DNA of 37,949 bases, from contig JAEUKQ010000009.1 of NCBI GenBank assembly GCA_016794225.1, positions 1 to 37,949 of the forward strand, read 5' to 3'. Below, one piece after another: positions 25,412 to 35,229 of the stretch. How positions within the stretch are numbered: position 1 is the stretch's first letter; every line of letters begins with the position of its first letter. The notes below the pieces were generated by a model. That model did not search any database, was not told the DNA's origin, and saw only the letters and a list, made by a program, of their open reading frames with translations. Origin of the DNA: Alphaproteobacteria bacterium (GTDB taxonomy: Bacteria > Pseudomonadota > Alphaproteobacteria > JAEUKQ01). The position numbers and the translations under genes were made by a program.

Positions 25412-26731
25412 ATGTATATCAAAAAAATATCCTTGCTGTTTGTGTTGCTGGTTTTATCATCATGTGGTTGGTTTGGTGAACGTGAACAACCCCCGTTGCC
25501 TGGTACAAGAATTGAAGTATTGCAAAATAGTATAAGTATTAATCCTGATCCAGCGCTAGCCGGACAAAAGATAATATTATCTTCTGCAACAAATAATTCT
25601 GATTGGACACAATTGCGTGTTTTACCAACTCATAATCCGCCTATGGTATCTTTTGATTTTCCTTTACAACAAATTTGGCGTGCTAATATCGGCCTAGGTG
25701 AAAGCACACGCCATGTTCTTTTAATGGAGCCAATCGTTAACAAACAAATGGTTTTTGTTGTTAATGGAAATCTTTTTGTATCTGCGATTGATCTTACGAG
25801 CGGTCGTATTAAGTGGCGTATGAATCTTAAAATTTTGGGGGAAAAAGAGGAATTCACTGGTGCGGCTTTAGGAACCAATACGGATGGCAATATCCTATTT
25901 GTTACCACACCATTTGGCAAAATATATGCATTAAATAGCCAAAATGGTAATAAATTGTGGGAACAATACATTGCAAGTCCAATACATTCTGCACCTGTGG
26001 TGTCCAGCAAAAAAATATTCATAACAACTATGGATAGTAAATTATTTGTACTTGAACAGGATACAGGTAAGTTGCTATGGGATTTTAAAGGAGCGCAGGA
26101 AAATCCAACGTTGTTTGGATCATCCGCAGTAGCCGTGACTGACGATATTGTTGTCGTTGCTTTTAACTCGGGTGAAATAGCAGGTTTAAAAACAGATAGT
26201 GGTCAGCTTATTTGGAGCGATGCCGTTGGCACAGCACGTCGTGGCGGTGAGGCAGCAAATATTAACAGCATTAAGGCTGCTGTAGTCGTTGATGGCGATA
26301 TAGTTTTTATTATTAACCATAATACTTTATTAGTTGCGCTTGATTTAAAACGTGGAATTCGCATTTGGGAAGTTCCTTTAGGCTCAACGCAAACCCCTTG
26401 GGTTTCAGGGCAGGCAATGTTTTTAATCTCAGATACTAATCAACTTGTCGCTCTTGAAAGAAGTAGCGGACGTATTTTTTGGCTTAAATCACTCAATGAT
26501 TTTTTAACGCCAGAACAACGTAAATCTCAAGTTAGCTGGTTTGGTCCAATAATATCACGTGAAGGAATTATTGTAGGCAACTCGCTTGGCGAGATTTTGG
26601 TCATTAACGTGCAAGATCACCAGCTAATATCAAAATACCAAGCAAGCACATCGATAGCACTTGCGCCGATAGTCACACAGAATATTATGTTGATACTATC
26701 AAAAAATGGTACTATCTCGGCTTTTCGCTAA
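25412..26731 (+). CDS. bamB: Outer membrane assembly factor BamB
   Basis: A lipoprotein subunit of the BAM complex that helps BamA insert beta-barrel proteins. At 439 residues it has a lipobox VLSSC (C18) and an eight-bladed PQQ-like beta-propeller with repeated blade ends such as LTSGRIKWRMNL, NSQNGNKLWEQY, DTGKLLWDFKG and SGRIFWLKSL. ATG 25412, with AAGGA just upstream, is preferred over a TTG 18 bases earlier because the signal peptide starts there. The neighbours are the YfgM-like protein before and der 27 bases after, as in many proteobacteria. Confidence 0.93.
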   Translation: MYIKKISLLFVLLVLSSCGWFGEREQPPLPGTRIEVLQNSISINPDPALAGQKIILSSATNNSDWTQLRVLPTHNPPMVSFDFPLQQIWRANIGLGESTRHVLLMEPIVNKQMVFVVNGNLFVSAIDLTSGRIKWRMNLKILGEKEEFTGAALGTNTDGNILFVTTPFGKIYALNSQNGNKLWEQYIASPIHSAPVVSSKKIFITTMDSKLFVLEQDTGKLLWDFKGAQENPTLFGSSAVAVTDDIVVVAFNSGEIAGLKTDSGQLIWSDAVGTARRGGEAANINSIKAAVVVDGDIVFIINHNTLLVALDLKRGIRIWEVPLGSTQTPWVSGQAMFLISDTNQLVALERSSGRIFWLKSLNDFLTPEQRKSQVSWFGPIISREGIIVGNSLGEILVINVQDHQLISKYQASTSIALAPIVTQNIMLILSKNGTISAFR

Positions 26732-26758
26732 TTTTATTTAAAGATAAGATGCAAATAA

Positions 26759-28147
26759 GTGGTTTTTAAAAGCGCTTTAACTGTTGCGATTGTTGGACGA
26801 CCTAATGTTGGTAAGTCTACATTGTTTAATCGGCTTGTTGGTCATAAAGCAGCTATAGTGCTTGATCAGCCGGGTGTAACACGTGATTGGCAGCAGGAAG
26901 AAGTCGACTGGCAAGGATTACGTTTTCAACTTATAGACACTGCCGGTTTTGAACAAACCATGGCTGACTCAGTAGCTAAAAAGGCTCAGCTAGCTAGCTG
27001 GAGTATTCTTGCCAAATCAGACCTGATTTTATTTGTTGTAGATGCTAGAGCCGGTCTGATTAATGATGATTTTGATATTGCCAGACAATTACGCAAACTG
27101 TCTAAACCAATTATACTGGTTGTCAATAAGGCTGAAGGTAATGTTAATCCCGAACTAACACAAATGATCGCAAAAATAGCAATAGGCGAAGGTGTCTATG
27201 TATCGGCAGAACATAATATTGGGTTGGCTGATTTGTACCACGCTATTCAACCTTACTTTACTGAAACACATCAACAAAACAGTGATAATCATTTATCCAT
27301 TCAAGAAAATCTGCAAGAAGCCGAAAGTAATAAACACGATATAAAATTAGTTATTGTAGGTAGGCCGAATGTTGGAAAATCTAGCATTGTAAATGCTTTC
27401 TTGCAAGATGAACGGGTTATAACAAGTCCTGTCGCAGGAACAACGCGCGATACAATTTGGGTAAACTGGCAGTATCAAGAAAGGCAGTTTCAATTAATTG
27501 ATACAGCAGGTATCCGTAAAAAAGCCAATGTTCATCACGAGTTAGAAAAATTATCCATTGATGAAACAAAAAAAGCAATCAAGCAAGCGCATGTTGTGTT
27601 ATTAGTTATTGATGCTGTTAGTGAATTTGAACAGCAAGATATTACCATTGCAAATATGGCTGATGAGGAGGGAAAACCATTAATTGTTGCCTTAAATAAA
27701 TGGGATGTTGTTCAGGATAAAAATGAATGTATGGTAAATTTTCGAAAAAAATTACAACAATCTCTTCCACAAAATAAAGGGTTAAGATTTGTTCCAGTTT
27801 CAGCCCAAAGCAGGTTTAATCTTTATCTATTGCTAGATGAAGTTATTCAGATATTTGATGTCTGGAATTCTCAATTCTCACAAAAGCAGTTGGAAAACTG
27901 GCTTGGGGATGCACTTTATCAAATGTCACCGCCGTTGATTAGTAGGAGACCTTGGCTAATCAAAGGCGTTAAGCAAGTTGGTGTTAGGCCATTAACAATT
28001 TTGATTTTATCAAATTTTCAAGATAATATTCCCGAGGCCTATCATAAATATCTAATAAACAGGTTGCGTGAAAATTTTGATCTGCGCGGTGTACCCGTGC
28101 GCCTTAGATATACAAAAAAATTTACAGGCAAAAAACAACCTAAATAA
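26759..28147 (+). CDS. der: Ribosome biogenesis GTPase Der (EngA)
   Basis: A GTPase with two G domains in tandem that acts in 50S subunit maturation. At 462 residues the first domain has GRPNVGKSTLFN, DTAGFEQ and NKAEG (an Asp-to-Glu variant of NKxD, frequent in the first domain of alphaproteobacterial Der). The second has GRPNVGKSSIVN, DTAGIRKK and NKWDVV. A KH-like C-terminal domain ends VPVRLRYTKKF. The start is GTG at 26759 with an AAGATAAG stretch upstream; the first P-loop begins within 15 residues, so a later start is not possible. Confidence 0.96.
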   Translation: MVFKSALTVAIVGRPNVGKSTLFNRLVGHKAAIVLDQPGVTRDWQQEEVDWQGLRFQLIDTAGFEQTMADSVAKKAQLASWSILAKSDLILFVVDARAGLINDDFDIARQLRKLSKPIILVVNKAEGNVNPELTQMIAKIAIGEGVYVSAEHNIGLADLYHAIQPYFTETHQQNSDNHLSIQENLQEAESNKHDIKLVIVGRPNVGKSSIVNAFLQDERVITSPVAGTTRDTIWVNWQYQERQFQLIDTAGIRKKANVHHELEKLSIDETKKAIKQAHVVLLVIDAVSEFEQQDITIANMADEEGKPLIVALNKWDVVQDKNECMVNFRKKLQQSLPQNKGLRFVPVSAQSRFNLYLLLDEVIQIFDVWNSQFSQKQLENWLGDALYQMSPPLISRRPWLIKGVKQVGVRPLTILILSNFQDNIPEAYHKYLINRLRENFDLRGVPVRLRYTKKFTGKKQPK

Positions 28148-28288
28148 TTATTTAAACAAGCTTTTAATCTTGCTTTATGTTTCTGAGTGATTTATGGTTG
28201 CCAACTGCTAATTATTTAGCTCCTTGCTAAAGGAATTTTTCTTTAGCTATATCTGGAACAGATTGAACACAACCCATAAGGAGAATTT

Positions 28289-28690
28289 ATGGCTTTATAT
28301 GAGAATGTTTTTATTGCGCGTCAAGATTTAACATCTTCCCAGGTTGAAGGGTTGATTGAACGCTTTACGGCAATTATTACCCAACAGGGTGGTCAAGTTA
28401 AGAAAAAAGAATATTGGGGATTACGCAATCTTGCTTACCCTATCAATAAAAACAAAAAAGGCCATTATGTCTTATTTAATTTAGATGCCCCAGCTACAGC
28501 CATTGTTGAAATGGAACGTAATATGGGATTAAGTGAGGATTTATTAAGACATTTAACCATCAGAGTTGATGTTTTAGAAAATGAGCCTTCTGCTATGATG
28601 CAAAATCGTAACCGTGATTATGTGCGTGATGGTGCTTCCCGCGGAAAAGCCGATGTTGAAAATAGCACTGATGAAGTTGGAGATAACTAA
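28289..28690 (+). CDS. rpsF: 30S ribosomal protein S6
   Basis: A 133-residue protein with the S6 fold: [14 protein letters not shown], the [20 protein letters not shown] block and a C-terminal acidic/Asn-rich tail after RVDVLE. It partners S18 in the platform of the small subunit. The ribosome binding site is AAGGAG, 7 bases before the ATG. A 141-base leader follows der. It holds short hairpins (for example TTTAGC-TCCTT-GCTAAA near 28217-28233) that could belong to a leader control element, but I cannot confirm the known S6:S18 binding motif. The stop overlaps the rpsR start by one base. Confidence 0.96.
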   Translation: MALYENVFIARQDLTSSQVEGLIERFTAIITQQGGQVKKKEYWGLRNLAYPINKNKKGHYVLFNLDAPATAIVEMERNMGLSEDLLRHLTIRVDVLENEPSAMMQNRNRDYVRDGASRGKADVENSTDEVGDN

Positions 28691-28977
28691 TGAAAAGCCC
28701 AGTACAGCAAGAAGATTTTGGTGGTTCAAGTAATAGTCGTGAAGGCGGCAATGCACGTCGTCCTTTTTTTCGCCGCCGTAAAACATGTCCTTTCTCGGGG
28801 GATAAAGCACCAAAGATAGATTATAAGGACGTTCGTTTATTACAAAAATTTATTTCTGAACGTGGAAAAATCGTACCCAGCCGTATCAGTTCGGTGTCTG
28901 CTAAAAAGCAGCGTATGCTTTCGCAGGCAATAAAAAGAGCTCGTTTTCTGGCATTACTGCCTTATGTTGTTCAATAG
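28690..28977 (+). CDS. rpsR: 30S ribosomal protein S18
   Basis: A 95-residue S18 with the conserved core from [19 protein letters not shown], then [20 protein letters not shown] and [20 protein letters not shown]. It has an N-terminal extension of about 30 residues rich in Gly, Ser and Arg. The ATG overlaps the rpsF TAA by one base (TAATG), so translation is coupled. rplI follows 14 bases later. Confidence 0.97.
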   Translation: MKSPVQQEDFGGSSNSREGGNARRPFFRRRKTCPFSGDKAPKIDYKDVRLLQKFISERGKIVPSRISSVSAKKQRMLSQAIKRARFLALLPYVVQ

Positions 28978-28991
28978 TTGGAGAAGCAGAT

Positions 28992-29549
28992 ATGCAAGTT
29001 ATTTTATTAGAGCGCGTTGAAAAACTAGGCCAGATGGGCGATGTCGTCAATGTGAAGCCAGGGTTTGCAAGAAATTTTTTGCTACCTCGTAAAAAAGCCC
29101 TGCGTGCAACTGACAGCAATTTAGAATATTTTAAATCTAAACGCCAGCAGCTTGAAGCTACTAATCTTCAACAGAAGAAAGAGGCAGAAGCTGTTGCTGT
29201 TAAAATGAAGGATTTAAAAATTGTTGTTGTTCGCCAGGCCGGTGAATCAGGACAACTTTATGGATCCGTTACAGCACGTGATTTAGCAAAAGTTATTGTG
29301 GATCTAGGATTTAGTGTTGATAAAAGGCAAATAATCCTTAATAAACCGATTAAATCATTGGGGCTTTATCCGATAGAGGTTGTTCTTCATCCTGAAGTAA
29401 AAGTTGCCGGTACTGCTAATGTTGCCCAATCGCTTGAGGAAGCCGAGATACAACAAAAGAATGGCGGTTATACACCTAAAAACGTCGATAAACTTGAGCC
29501 GGAAATCTCAAATGAACCTGATGCTCTGGAAACATCAACCCGTCAGTAA
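28992..29549 (+). CDS. rplI: 50S ribosomal protein L9
   Basis: A 185-residue L9: N-terminal rRNA-binding domain [20 protein letters not shown], the [20 protein letters not shown] block, a long connecting helix and the C-terminal domain ([16 protein letters not shown] to [11 protein letters not shown]). The acidic/polar tail of about 35 residues after the C-terminal domain is a common alphaproteobacterial extension. GGAGAAG lies 6 bases before the ATG. A clear hairpin terminator follows the stop. Confidence 0.96.
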   Translation: MQVILLERVEKLGQMGDVVNVKPGFARNFLLPRKKALRATDSNLEYFKSKRQQLEATNLQQKKEAEAVAVKMKDLKIVVVRQAGESGQLYGSVTARDLAKVIVDLGFSVDKRQIILNKPIKSLGLYPIEVVLHPEVKVAGTANVAQSLEEAEIQQKNGGYTPKNVDKLEPEISNEPDALETSTRQ

Positions 29550-29567
29550 TAAATTTTATAATTAAGA

Positions 29568-29596
29568 AAGAAGCAGGTTTAAAACACCTGCTTCTT
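29568..29596 (+). terminator. Intrinsic terminator after rplI
   Basis: AAGAAGCAGGT (29568-29578) pairs over 11 bases with ACCTGCTTCTT (29586-29596), with loop TTAAAAC. The downstream sequence GAAGTTATTTTGG is only moderately T-rich, so readthrough into dnaB is likely to some extent. It ends the rpsF-rpsR-rplI unit and lies before the chosen dnaB start. Confidence 0.6.
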
Positions 29597-29639
29597 GAAG
29601 TTATTTTGGTCTACAAGCTATTCGAGAAAGAGGGATTTA

Positions 29640-31133
29640 GTGAAAGAAGATGTAATCTCTCTCAACAAGGAACGTCAATTACCACATAATTACGAGGTTG
29701 AACAGGCTTTGCTTGGAGCACTGTTGGTTAATAATCTTGTTTATGAAAAAATTGGCGAATTTCTGAAACCAGAGCATTTTTCAGACCCACTTCACGGAAG
29801 AATATACCAAGCTATTGGCCGCTTGGTTGAAAGTGGCCAGGTAGCAGATGCTATAACTTTAAAGAATCAATTTGACCAAGACCCAACCTTGAAAGATCAG
29901 GGTGGGGCGAAGTATTTAAATCAACTGCGTGATTCAGTTATTAGTGTTATCAACGCTGAAAGTTTTGCCAAACAAATACAAGATTTATTCATTCGGCGCC
30001 AATTAGTTGATCTTGGTGAAACAATAGTTAATCAGGCTTTCTCTTTTAGTAATCCAGAGAATGGTGCCCATAGGCAAATAGAATCAGCAGAACAAAACCT
30101 ATATAATCTAGCAGAAACGGGACATGTTGAAATTAAAACCCACCGATTTGCAGTTGCGCTTAGCGCTGCAATCAAAACAGCTGAATCGGCGGCAAGTAGG
30201 GCCAGTCATATTGCTGGTGTTACCAGTGGATTAAAAGATCTTGATCGTAAATTAGGTGGGTTGCATCCATCAGATCTAATTATTTTGGCTGGCAGGCCAT
30301 CAATGGGCAAAACTGCTTTAGCAATGAATATCGCTGTTAATGCAGCAAAGGCTTATAGCGAAAAAACTGCTGGTAAGCGGGGGATAGACCCTAAAACAGC
30401 TGGCGCTGTAACGATGTTTTTTTCATTGGAAATGTCATCAGAACAACTAGCAACAAGAATTTTGGCCGAAAAAAGCGGCATTTCTTCTGACCGGATTCGT
30501 CGTGGTGAAATAAAAAGCAGCGATTTTACAGAAATATTAAAAGCTTCATCTGATCTTGAGGGATTATCACTTTATATTGATGATACACCAGCCTTAAGCA
30601 TATCCAGTTTACGAACACGGGCAAGGCGTGTTAAAAGGCAATATGGTCTTGGTTTAATTGTTATTGATTACCTACAATTAATGCAGTCCAATAGCCCTGG
30701 ACGTATTGATAACCGTGTTCAAGAAGTTTCTGAAATAACCCGTGGATTAAAAGCAATTGCGAAAGAATTACATGTGCCGGTTCTAGCACTTTCACAATTA
30801 AGTCGCGCAGTCGAGATGCGAGAAGATAAGCGCCCACAACTTGCTGATCTAAGGGAGTCGGGTTCTATTGAGCAAGATGCTGATGTGGTGATGTTTATTT
30901 ATCGTGAACAATATTATCATGAACGTGAACAACCTAAGCAACGTGCTGATGAAGATGAAACCAAATTTGCCGTACGTTATCAACGTTGGAATGAACGAGG
31001 AATAAAAATTCATAATATTGCCGAGGTAAATATAGCTAAGCAACGTCACGGTCCAATTGGGACGATTGAGTTATTTTTTGATGGTGCATTGACAAGATTT
31101 GATAATCTTGATCCGGAACGCAAAAGCCAGTAG
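29640..31133 (+). CDS. dnaB: Replicative DNA helicase DnaB
   Basis: The hexameric 5'-3' helicase of the replication fork. From the chosen start it has 497 residues: N-terminal DnaG-interaction domain (LPHNYEVEQALLGALLVN), linker, and RecA-like motor with Walker A GRPSMGKTALAMN, MFFSLEMSSEQLATR, the LIVIDYLQLM Walker B and the LSQLSRAVEMRED block. GTG 29640 is preferred to a TTG at 29595 because AGAGGGA sits directly before it, while the TTG lies at the end of the rplI terminator. No intein is present. The alr gene follows after 21 bases. Confidence 0.95.
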   Translation: MKEDVISLNKERQLPHNYEVEQALLGALLVNNLVYEKIGEFLKPEHFSDPLHGRIYQAIGRLVESGQVADAITLKNQFDQDPTLKDQGGAKYLNQLRDSVISVINAESFAKQIQDLFIRRQLVDLGETIVNQAFSFSNPENGAHRQIESAEQNLYNLAETGHVEIKTHRFAVALSAAIKTAESAASRASHIAGVTSGLKDLDRKLGGLHPSDLIILAGRPSMGKTALAMNIAVNAAKAYSEKTAGKRGIDPKTAGAVTMFFSLEMSSEQLATRILAEKSGISSDRIRRGEIKSSDFTEILKASSDLEGLSLYIDDTPALSISSLRTRARRVKRQYGLGLIVIDYLQLMQSNSPGRIDNRVQEVSEITRGLKAIAKELHVPVLALSQLSRAVEMREDKRPQLADLRESGSIEQDADVVMFIYREQYYHEREQPKQRADEDETKFAVRYQRWNERGIKIHNIAEVNIAKQRHGPIGTIELFFDGALTRFDNLDPERKSQ

Positions 31134-31154
31134 GATACGTAAAAAAGGTACATA

Positions 31155-32231
31155 ATGAAACCAGTCCTAACCATTAACCTGTCATCAATTGCTGCTAATT
31201 ACAACCTGCTTCGCCAAACGGCACCAAGATCAACAGTTGCTGCAGTTGTGAAAGCAGACGCATATGGTTTAGGTGCCAAGCATATTGCTCAACACCTAAA
31301 GAAAAATGGTTGTGAACATTTTTTTGTCGCCACTTTAGATGAAGCGACCGAGCTGCGAAATATTTTGGGTGACAAAAGCCATATATATGTTCTCTATGGA
31401 CCTGCAAAGAATCAACTGGCCGAGTTTAAGAATTACCACATTATACCGGTTTTGAATACCCAGTGGCAGATTAAGCTTTGGAAAGAATGGTATCAGAATG
31501 AAAAATTAAGCCAACCAGCAATTATACATCTTGATACTGGCATGAACAGATTGGGGGTAACGTCAAGGGAAATAGAATCGATTAGACCTCACCTAGTTTT
31601 TCCCATTTCACATTTTATCAGTCACTTATCCTCTGCCGATCAGATTAGTGGCTTAACGAGTCGTAAACAACTGCAAGTATTACAAAATATGTTATTCTTA
31701 CTGGAGCGTACGAATACCCCAATATCCATAGCAGCTTCAAGTGGAATATTTCTTGGCAATTCATATCATTTTAATATGGTTCGCCCTGGTATTGCTTTGT
31801 GGGGTGGAAACCCAACATTAGACCGAAAAAACCCCATGCAGCAGGTGGTGACTATTCAAGCGCCTATCATACAGATCAAACAGGTTTATAGGGGTGATAA
31901 AATAGGTTATGATGGTACATACATTTTAAGGAACAAAGGTCGAATTGCAACAATAGCTATTGGTTATGCAGACGGTGTTATGCGTACGCTTAGCAATTGT
32001 GGGTATGTAGAATATAATGGTTTTACTCTTCCAATCGTTGGGCGTGTATCAATGGATTTAATTACCGTTGATATTAGTAGATTGGGCGATGAAATTATTA
32101 ATCCTATGGATTATGTTGAGCTGGTTGGATTGTACCAATCTATTGATAAAATGGCAAAATGTGCTGGTACAATTAGCTACGAGATATTAACATCTCTTGG
32201 CAATCGCTATCAACGAATGTATATTAGTTAG
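31155..32231 (+). CDS. alr: Alanine racemase
   Basis: A PLP-dependent enzyme that supplies D-alanine for peptidoglycan. At 358 residues it has the PLP-lysine motif AVVKADAYGLGAKHI near the N-terminus, the barrel strand IHLDTGMNRLG, the SHLSSAD block and the catalytic Tyr in GDKIGYDGTY. The C-terminal domain has RVSMDLITVD. It is complete. AAAAAGG precedes the ATG. It sits between dnaB and mlaE as in many alphaproteobacteria, and it indicates that the organism makes its own peptidoglycan, consistent with mltB and pbpC. Confidence 0.95.
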   Translation: MKPVLTINLSSIAANYNLLRQTAPRSTVAAVVKADAYGLGAKHIAQHLKKNGCEHFFVATLDEATELRNILGDKSHIYVLYGPAKNQLAEFKNYHIIPVLNTQWQIKLWKEWYQNEKLSQPAIIHLDTGMNRLGVTSREIESIRPHLVFPISHFISHLSSADQISGLTSRKQLQVLQNMLFLLERTNTPISIAASSGIFLGNSYHFNMVRPGIALWGGNPTLDRKNPMQQVVTIQAPIIQIKQVYRGDKIGYDGTYILRNKGRIATIAIGYADGVMRTLSNCGYVEYNGFTLPIVGRVSMDLITVDISRLGDEIINPMDYVELVGLYQSIDKMAKCAGTISYEILTSLGNRYQRMYIS

Positions 32232-32241
32232 GGATATCGTC

Positions 32242-33021
32242 TTGATCCAACGATTCTTTCAGATTATAGGTCAAGCATTTATTAAAGCACTAGAGTCGGT
32301 TGGTGATTTAGTACTTTTTTGCTCTAAAGCAATTACAAGCTGTTTTTATCCTCCTTTTTATCCACGCCTTTTAATCAGGCAAATATTAGAAATTGGATTT
32401 TATTCTTTACCTGTTGTTGGATTAACCGCTATTTTTACCGGTATGGTACTTGCGCTTCAAAGTTATACCGGTTTTGCTAGACAGGGTTTTGAAGCCGCAA
32501 TTCCCAGTGTTGTTGTTGTATCAATTACACGTGAATTAGGACCTGTCCTAGCTGGCCTTATGGTGGCGGGACGAGTTGGTGCCGCAATAGCAGCCGAAAT
32601 TGGCACCATGCGCGTTACTGAACAAATTGATGCTCTAGTAACGTTATCAACTAACCCTATAAAATATTTGGTTGTTCCAAGGATTATGGCAGGTTTTATT
32701 GCATTACCTTTACTTGTCTTAGTTGCAGATATTATTGGTGTTCTTGGTGGTTATATTGTTAGTGTTTATAAATTAGATTTTAATTCAATTAGCTATGTTA
32801 CTAATACCCTTAACTTCCTGGTAACAATCGATGTTATTTCCGGTCTTGTTAAGGCAGCTTTTTTTGGACTTATTATAACTTTAATGGGCTGTTATTATGG
32901 GTATTATTCAAAAGGTGGGGCTCAGGGGGTTGGTTCTGCAACGACTAAGGCTGTTGTTGCAAGTTCAATACTTATTCTAACCTTTAATTATTTCCTGACC
33001 GAGGCGTTTTTTAGTATATGA
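32242..33021 (+). CDS. mlaE: MlaE-type lipid ABC transporter permease
   Basis: The inner membrane permease of a Mla-type retrograde phospholipid transporter. It is a 259-residue polytopic protein with several membrane segments and the family signatures GMVLALQSY, the ITRELGPVLAGLMVAGRVGA block, then EIGTMRVTEQIDALVTL and KGGAQGVGSATTKAVV near the end. TTG 32242 is chosen: it lies 10 bases after the alr stop with AGGGA upstream, and gives the usual length. A start at 32197 inside alr would add 15 unconserved residues. It overlaps mlaF by four bases (ATGA). The MCE subunit MlaD is not in this window. Confidence 0.88.
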   Translation: MIQRFFQIIGQAFIKALESVGDLVLFCSKAITSCFYPPFYPRLLIRQILEIGFYSLPVVGLTAIFTGMVLALQSYTGFARQGFEAAIPSVVVVSITRELGPVLAGLMVAGRVGAAIAAEIGTMRVTEQIDALVTLSTNPIKYLVVPRIMAGFIALPLLVLVADIIGVLGGYIVSVYKLDFNSISYVTNTLNFLVTIDVISGLVKAAFFGLIITLMGCYYGYYSKGGAQGVGSATTKAVVASSILILTFNYFLTEAFFSI

Positions 33022-33800
33022 CAGCTATAATACCCAAAATTTCAATTAAAAACCTGCACAAATCTTTTGGCAATAAGAAAGTGCTTGATGGTGTTAATCT
33101 TGATATTATGGCTGGCGATTCGGTTGTTATTATTGGTGGGTCAGGATCAGGGAAATCAGTTTTACTGAAGTGTATCTTAGGGCTAGTTACTCCTGATTCA
33201 GGTAGCATAATGATTGATGGTCAGGAAATGATTGGTGCTAGTTTGTTGATTCGTCAAAAAATGCTTACCAAAATTGGCATGCTTTTTCAGGGATCGGCTT
33301 TGTTTGATAGCCTAAAAGTATGGGAGAATGTTGCCTTTACCTTATTGCTTCGAGATAAAAAAAGCAAGAATGACGCCAAAGAACAGGCAATTAGAAATCT
33401 AGAGATGGTTGGTCTTGGGGTGCAGATAGCCGATTTATCACCGGCCGAACTATCTGGCGGTATGCAAAAAAGAGTTGCACTAGCCCGTGCCATAGCAAGT
33501 AAACCGGATATCATTTTCTTTGATGAACCAACAACTGGACTTGATCCAATTATGAGTGATGTTATTAACAATCTAATTATTAAAGTTGTTCAAAAAATTG
33601 GTGCAACAGCACTCTCAATTACTCATGATTTAATAAGCGCCAGAAAAATCGCCAACAGGATTGTTATGTTATATCAAGGCAAGCTTATATGGTCTGGCAA
33701 AACACAAGAAATTGATCAATCAGGTAATATGTATGTTGAGCAATTTATTCATGGGCGTGCCGAAGGTCCAATACAAATGCCCATACGAATCTTATCGTAG
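33018..33800 (+). CDS. mlaF: MlaF-type lipid ABC transporter ATPase
   Basis: The ATP-binding subunit paired with MlaE. The 260-residue protein has Walker A GGSGSGKSVLL, the Q-loop MLFQGSALFDS, the ABC signature LSGGMQKRVALARA, Walker B IIFFDEPTTGLDP and the H-loop SITHDLISA. IWSGKTQEIDQS and the C-terminal HGRAEGPI region are typical of the Mla/Ttg2A branch. The ATG overlaps the mlaE stop by four bases, so the two are translationally coupled. radA follows after 11 bases. Confidence 0.93.
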   Translation: MTAIIPKISIKNLHKSFGNKKVLDGVNLDIMAGDSVVIIGGSGSGKSVLLKCILGLVTPDSGSIMIDGQEMIGASLLIRQKMLTKIGMLFQGSALFDSLKVWENVAFTLLLRDKKSKNDAKEQAIRNLEMVGLGVQIADLSPAELSGGMQKRVALARAIASKPDIIFFDEPTTGLDPIMSDVINNLIIKVVQKIGATALSITHDLISARKIANRIVMLYQGKLIWSGKTQEIDQSGNMYVEQFIHGRAEGPIQMPIRILS

Positions 33801-33811
33801 AGTAACCAAAC

Positions 33812-35191
33812 ATGGTATCAATAATCTACCAATGCCAAAATTGTGGGGCGCAACATAAAAAATGGGCTGGCAAATGTGATGAATGTGGTTCTTGGAACAG
33901 TATAACACAGGAAACAGCAATTGGCAGTCAGGCGAAGATAAAAAAGATTATTAATCGGAGCAAAGCTGATGATATTGAATTCCTGGGACTTAAGGGTGAG
34001 CAATCTGTTCCGCCAAGAATGATTAGTGGAATGAATGAATTTGATCGTGTTTGTGGTGGTGGGTTGGTGTTTGGTTCGGCTATTCTTGTGGGTGGAGACC
34101 CAGGTATTGGTAAATCAACCCTTTTGCTACAAGTATTAGCAACCCTTGCGCAAAAAAAAACTACGGGACAGCATTATTATATTTCAGGTGAAGAAGGTAT
34201 TGAGCAAATACGCATGCGTGCCGAAAGGCTACATTTAAGCGAAGCAAAAGTTATGCTTGCAGCTAATAACCACCTAACAAATATTCTGCTTTCATTAGAT
34301 AAAATGCCCATTGGTTCAGTTGTGATTATTGACTCAATTCAAACATTGTATACTGAAGCGATTGATTCGGCACCCGGGACAGTCGCTCAAATACGTACAT
34401 GTGCCAGCGAATTGATTCGTATGGCTAAGCAAAAAAACATAACGGTAATTTTGGTTGGTCATGTTACAAAAGAGGGGGCTATTGCAGGGCCTAAGGTTCT
34501 AGAACACATTGTTGATTGCGTACTTTATTTCGAAGGAGAACGACATCATCAATTTAGAATTCTAAGGACAGTAAAAAACCGGTTTGGCCCAACCGATGAA
34601 ATTGGCATTTTTGAAATGACCGATAGTGGTTTACAAGAAGTTATTAATCCATCGGCTATTTTTATTAAAGACCGAACAACGCAACCTGGCAGTGTAATTT
34701 TTGTAGGACTTGAAGGAACCAGGCCAGTACTTATGGAGATACAGACTTTAATTGCACCATCTTCTTTTGGTACGCCGAGAAGATCAGTTGTTGGGTGGGA
34801 TTCTAGTAGGCTTGCTATGATTATTGCTGTTCTTGAAACACGTTGTCGTGTATCTTTAGCGTCGCAGGATATTTTTTTAAATGTTACTGGGGGGCTTCGA
34901 ATCCAAGAACCAGCAGCAGATATGGCGGTTGCTGCGGCATTAATTTCCTCGATCTTTAAGAAAAGTCTAAGTGAAAAGCTTGTTATTATTGGTGAGGTTG
35001 GTTTGGGTGGTGAGATTCGTGGAATAAACCATTGTTCCATCCGGCTAAAAGAAGCTGCAAAATTAGGATTTGAAATCGCTTATCTGCCATCACAACCTAA
35101 AAAACAAATAGCTGGGGTTGAAAAACAAATAACGCTAAAAGAAATTGCAACATTAGAAAAGTTAATGAATACTATTCGGACACAAGAATAG
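33812..35191 (+). CDS. radA: DNA repair protein RadA
   Basis: A RecA-like DNA repair and recombination motor that helps branch migration. At 459 residues it has an N-terminal zinc finger C8-x2-C11 ... C22-x2-C25 (CQNCGAQHKKWAGKCDECGSW). A RecA core with Walker A GGDPGIGKSTLLLQ, the ISGEEGIEQIRMRAERL block, IDSIQTLY and the RadA motif KNRFGPTDEIGIFEM follow, then a C-terminal Lon-like domain (LFLNVTGG in variant form LNVTGGLRIQEPAADMAVA). All key residues are present. The start ATG follows the mlaF stop after 11 bases; a second ATG 15 bases on is not available in frame before the first Cys. Confidence 0.95.
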   Translation: MVSIIYQCQNCGAQHKKWAGKCDECGSWNSITQETAIGSQAKIKKIINRSKADDIEFLGLKGEQSVPPRMISGMNEFDRVCGGGLVFGSAILVGGDPGIGKSTLLLQVLATLAQKKTTGQHYYISGEEGIEQIRMRAERLHLSEAKVMLAANNHLTNILLSLDKMPIGSVVIIDSIQTLYTEAIDSAPGTVAQIRTCASELIRMAKQKNITVILVGHVTKEGAIAGPKVLEHIVDCVLYFEGERHHQFRILRTVKNRFGPTDEIGIFEMTDSGLQEVINPSAIFIKDRTTQPGSVIFVGLEGTRPVLMEIQTLIAPSSFGTPRRSVVGWDSSRLAMIIAVLETRCRVSLASQDIFLNVTGGLRIQEPAADMAVAAALISSIFKKSLSEKLVIIGEVGLGGEIRGINHCSIRLKEAAKLGFEIAYLPSQPKKQIAGVEKQITLKEIATLEKLMNTIRTQE

Positions 35192-35229
35192 AAAATAACA
35201 CCAAGCGCAGGTAATAGATAGGAGTGACA

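Noticed and set aside
28190-28240. S6:S18-binding leader or riboswitch before rpsF
   Set aside because: Only short weak hairpins are visible and the known motif could not be recognised by eye.
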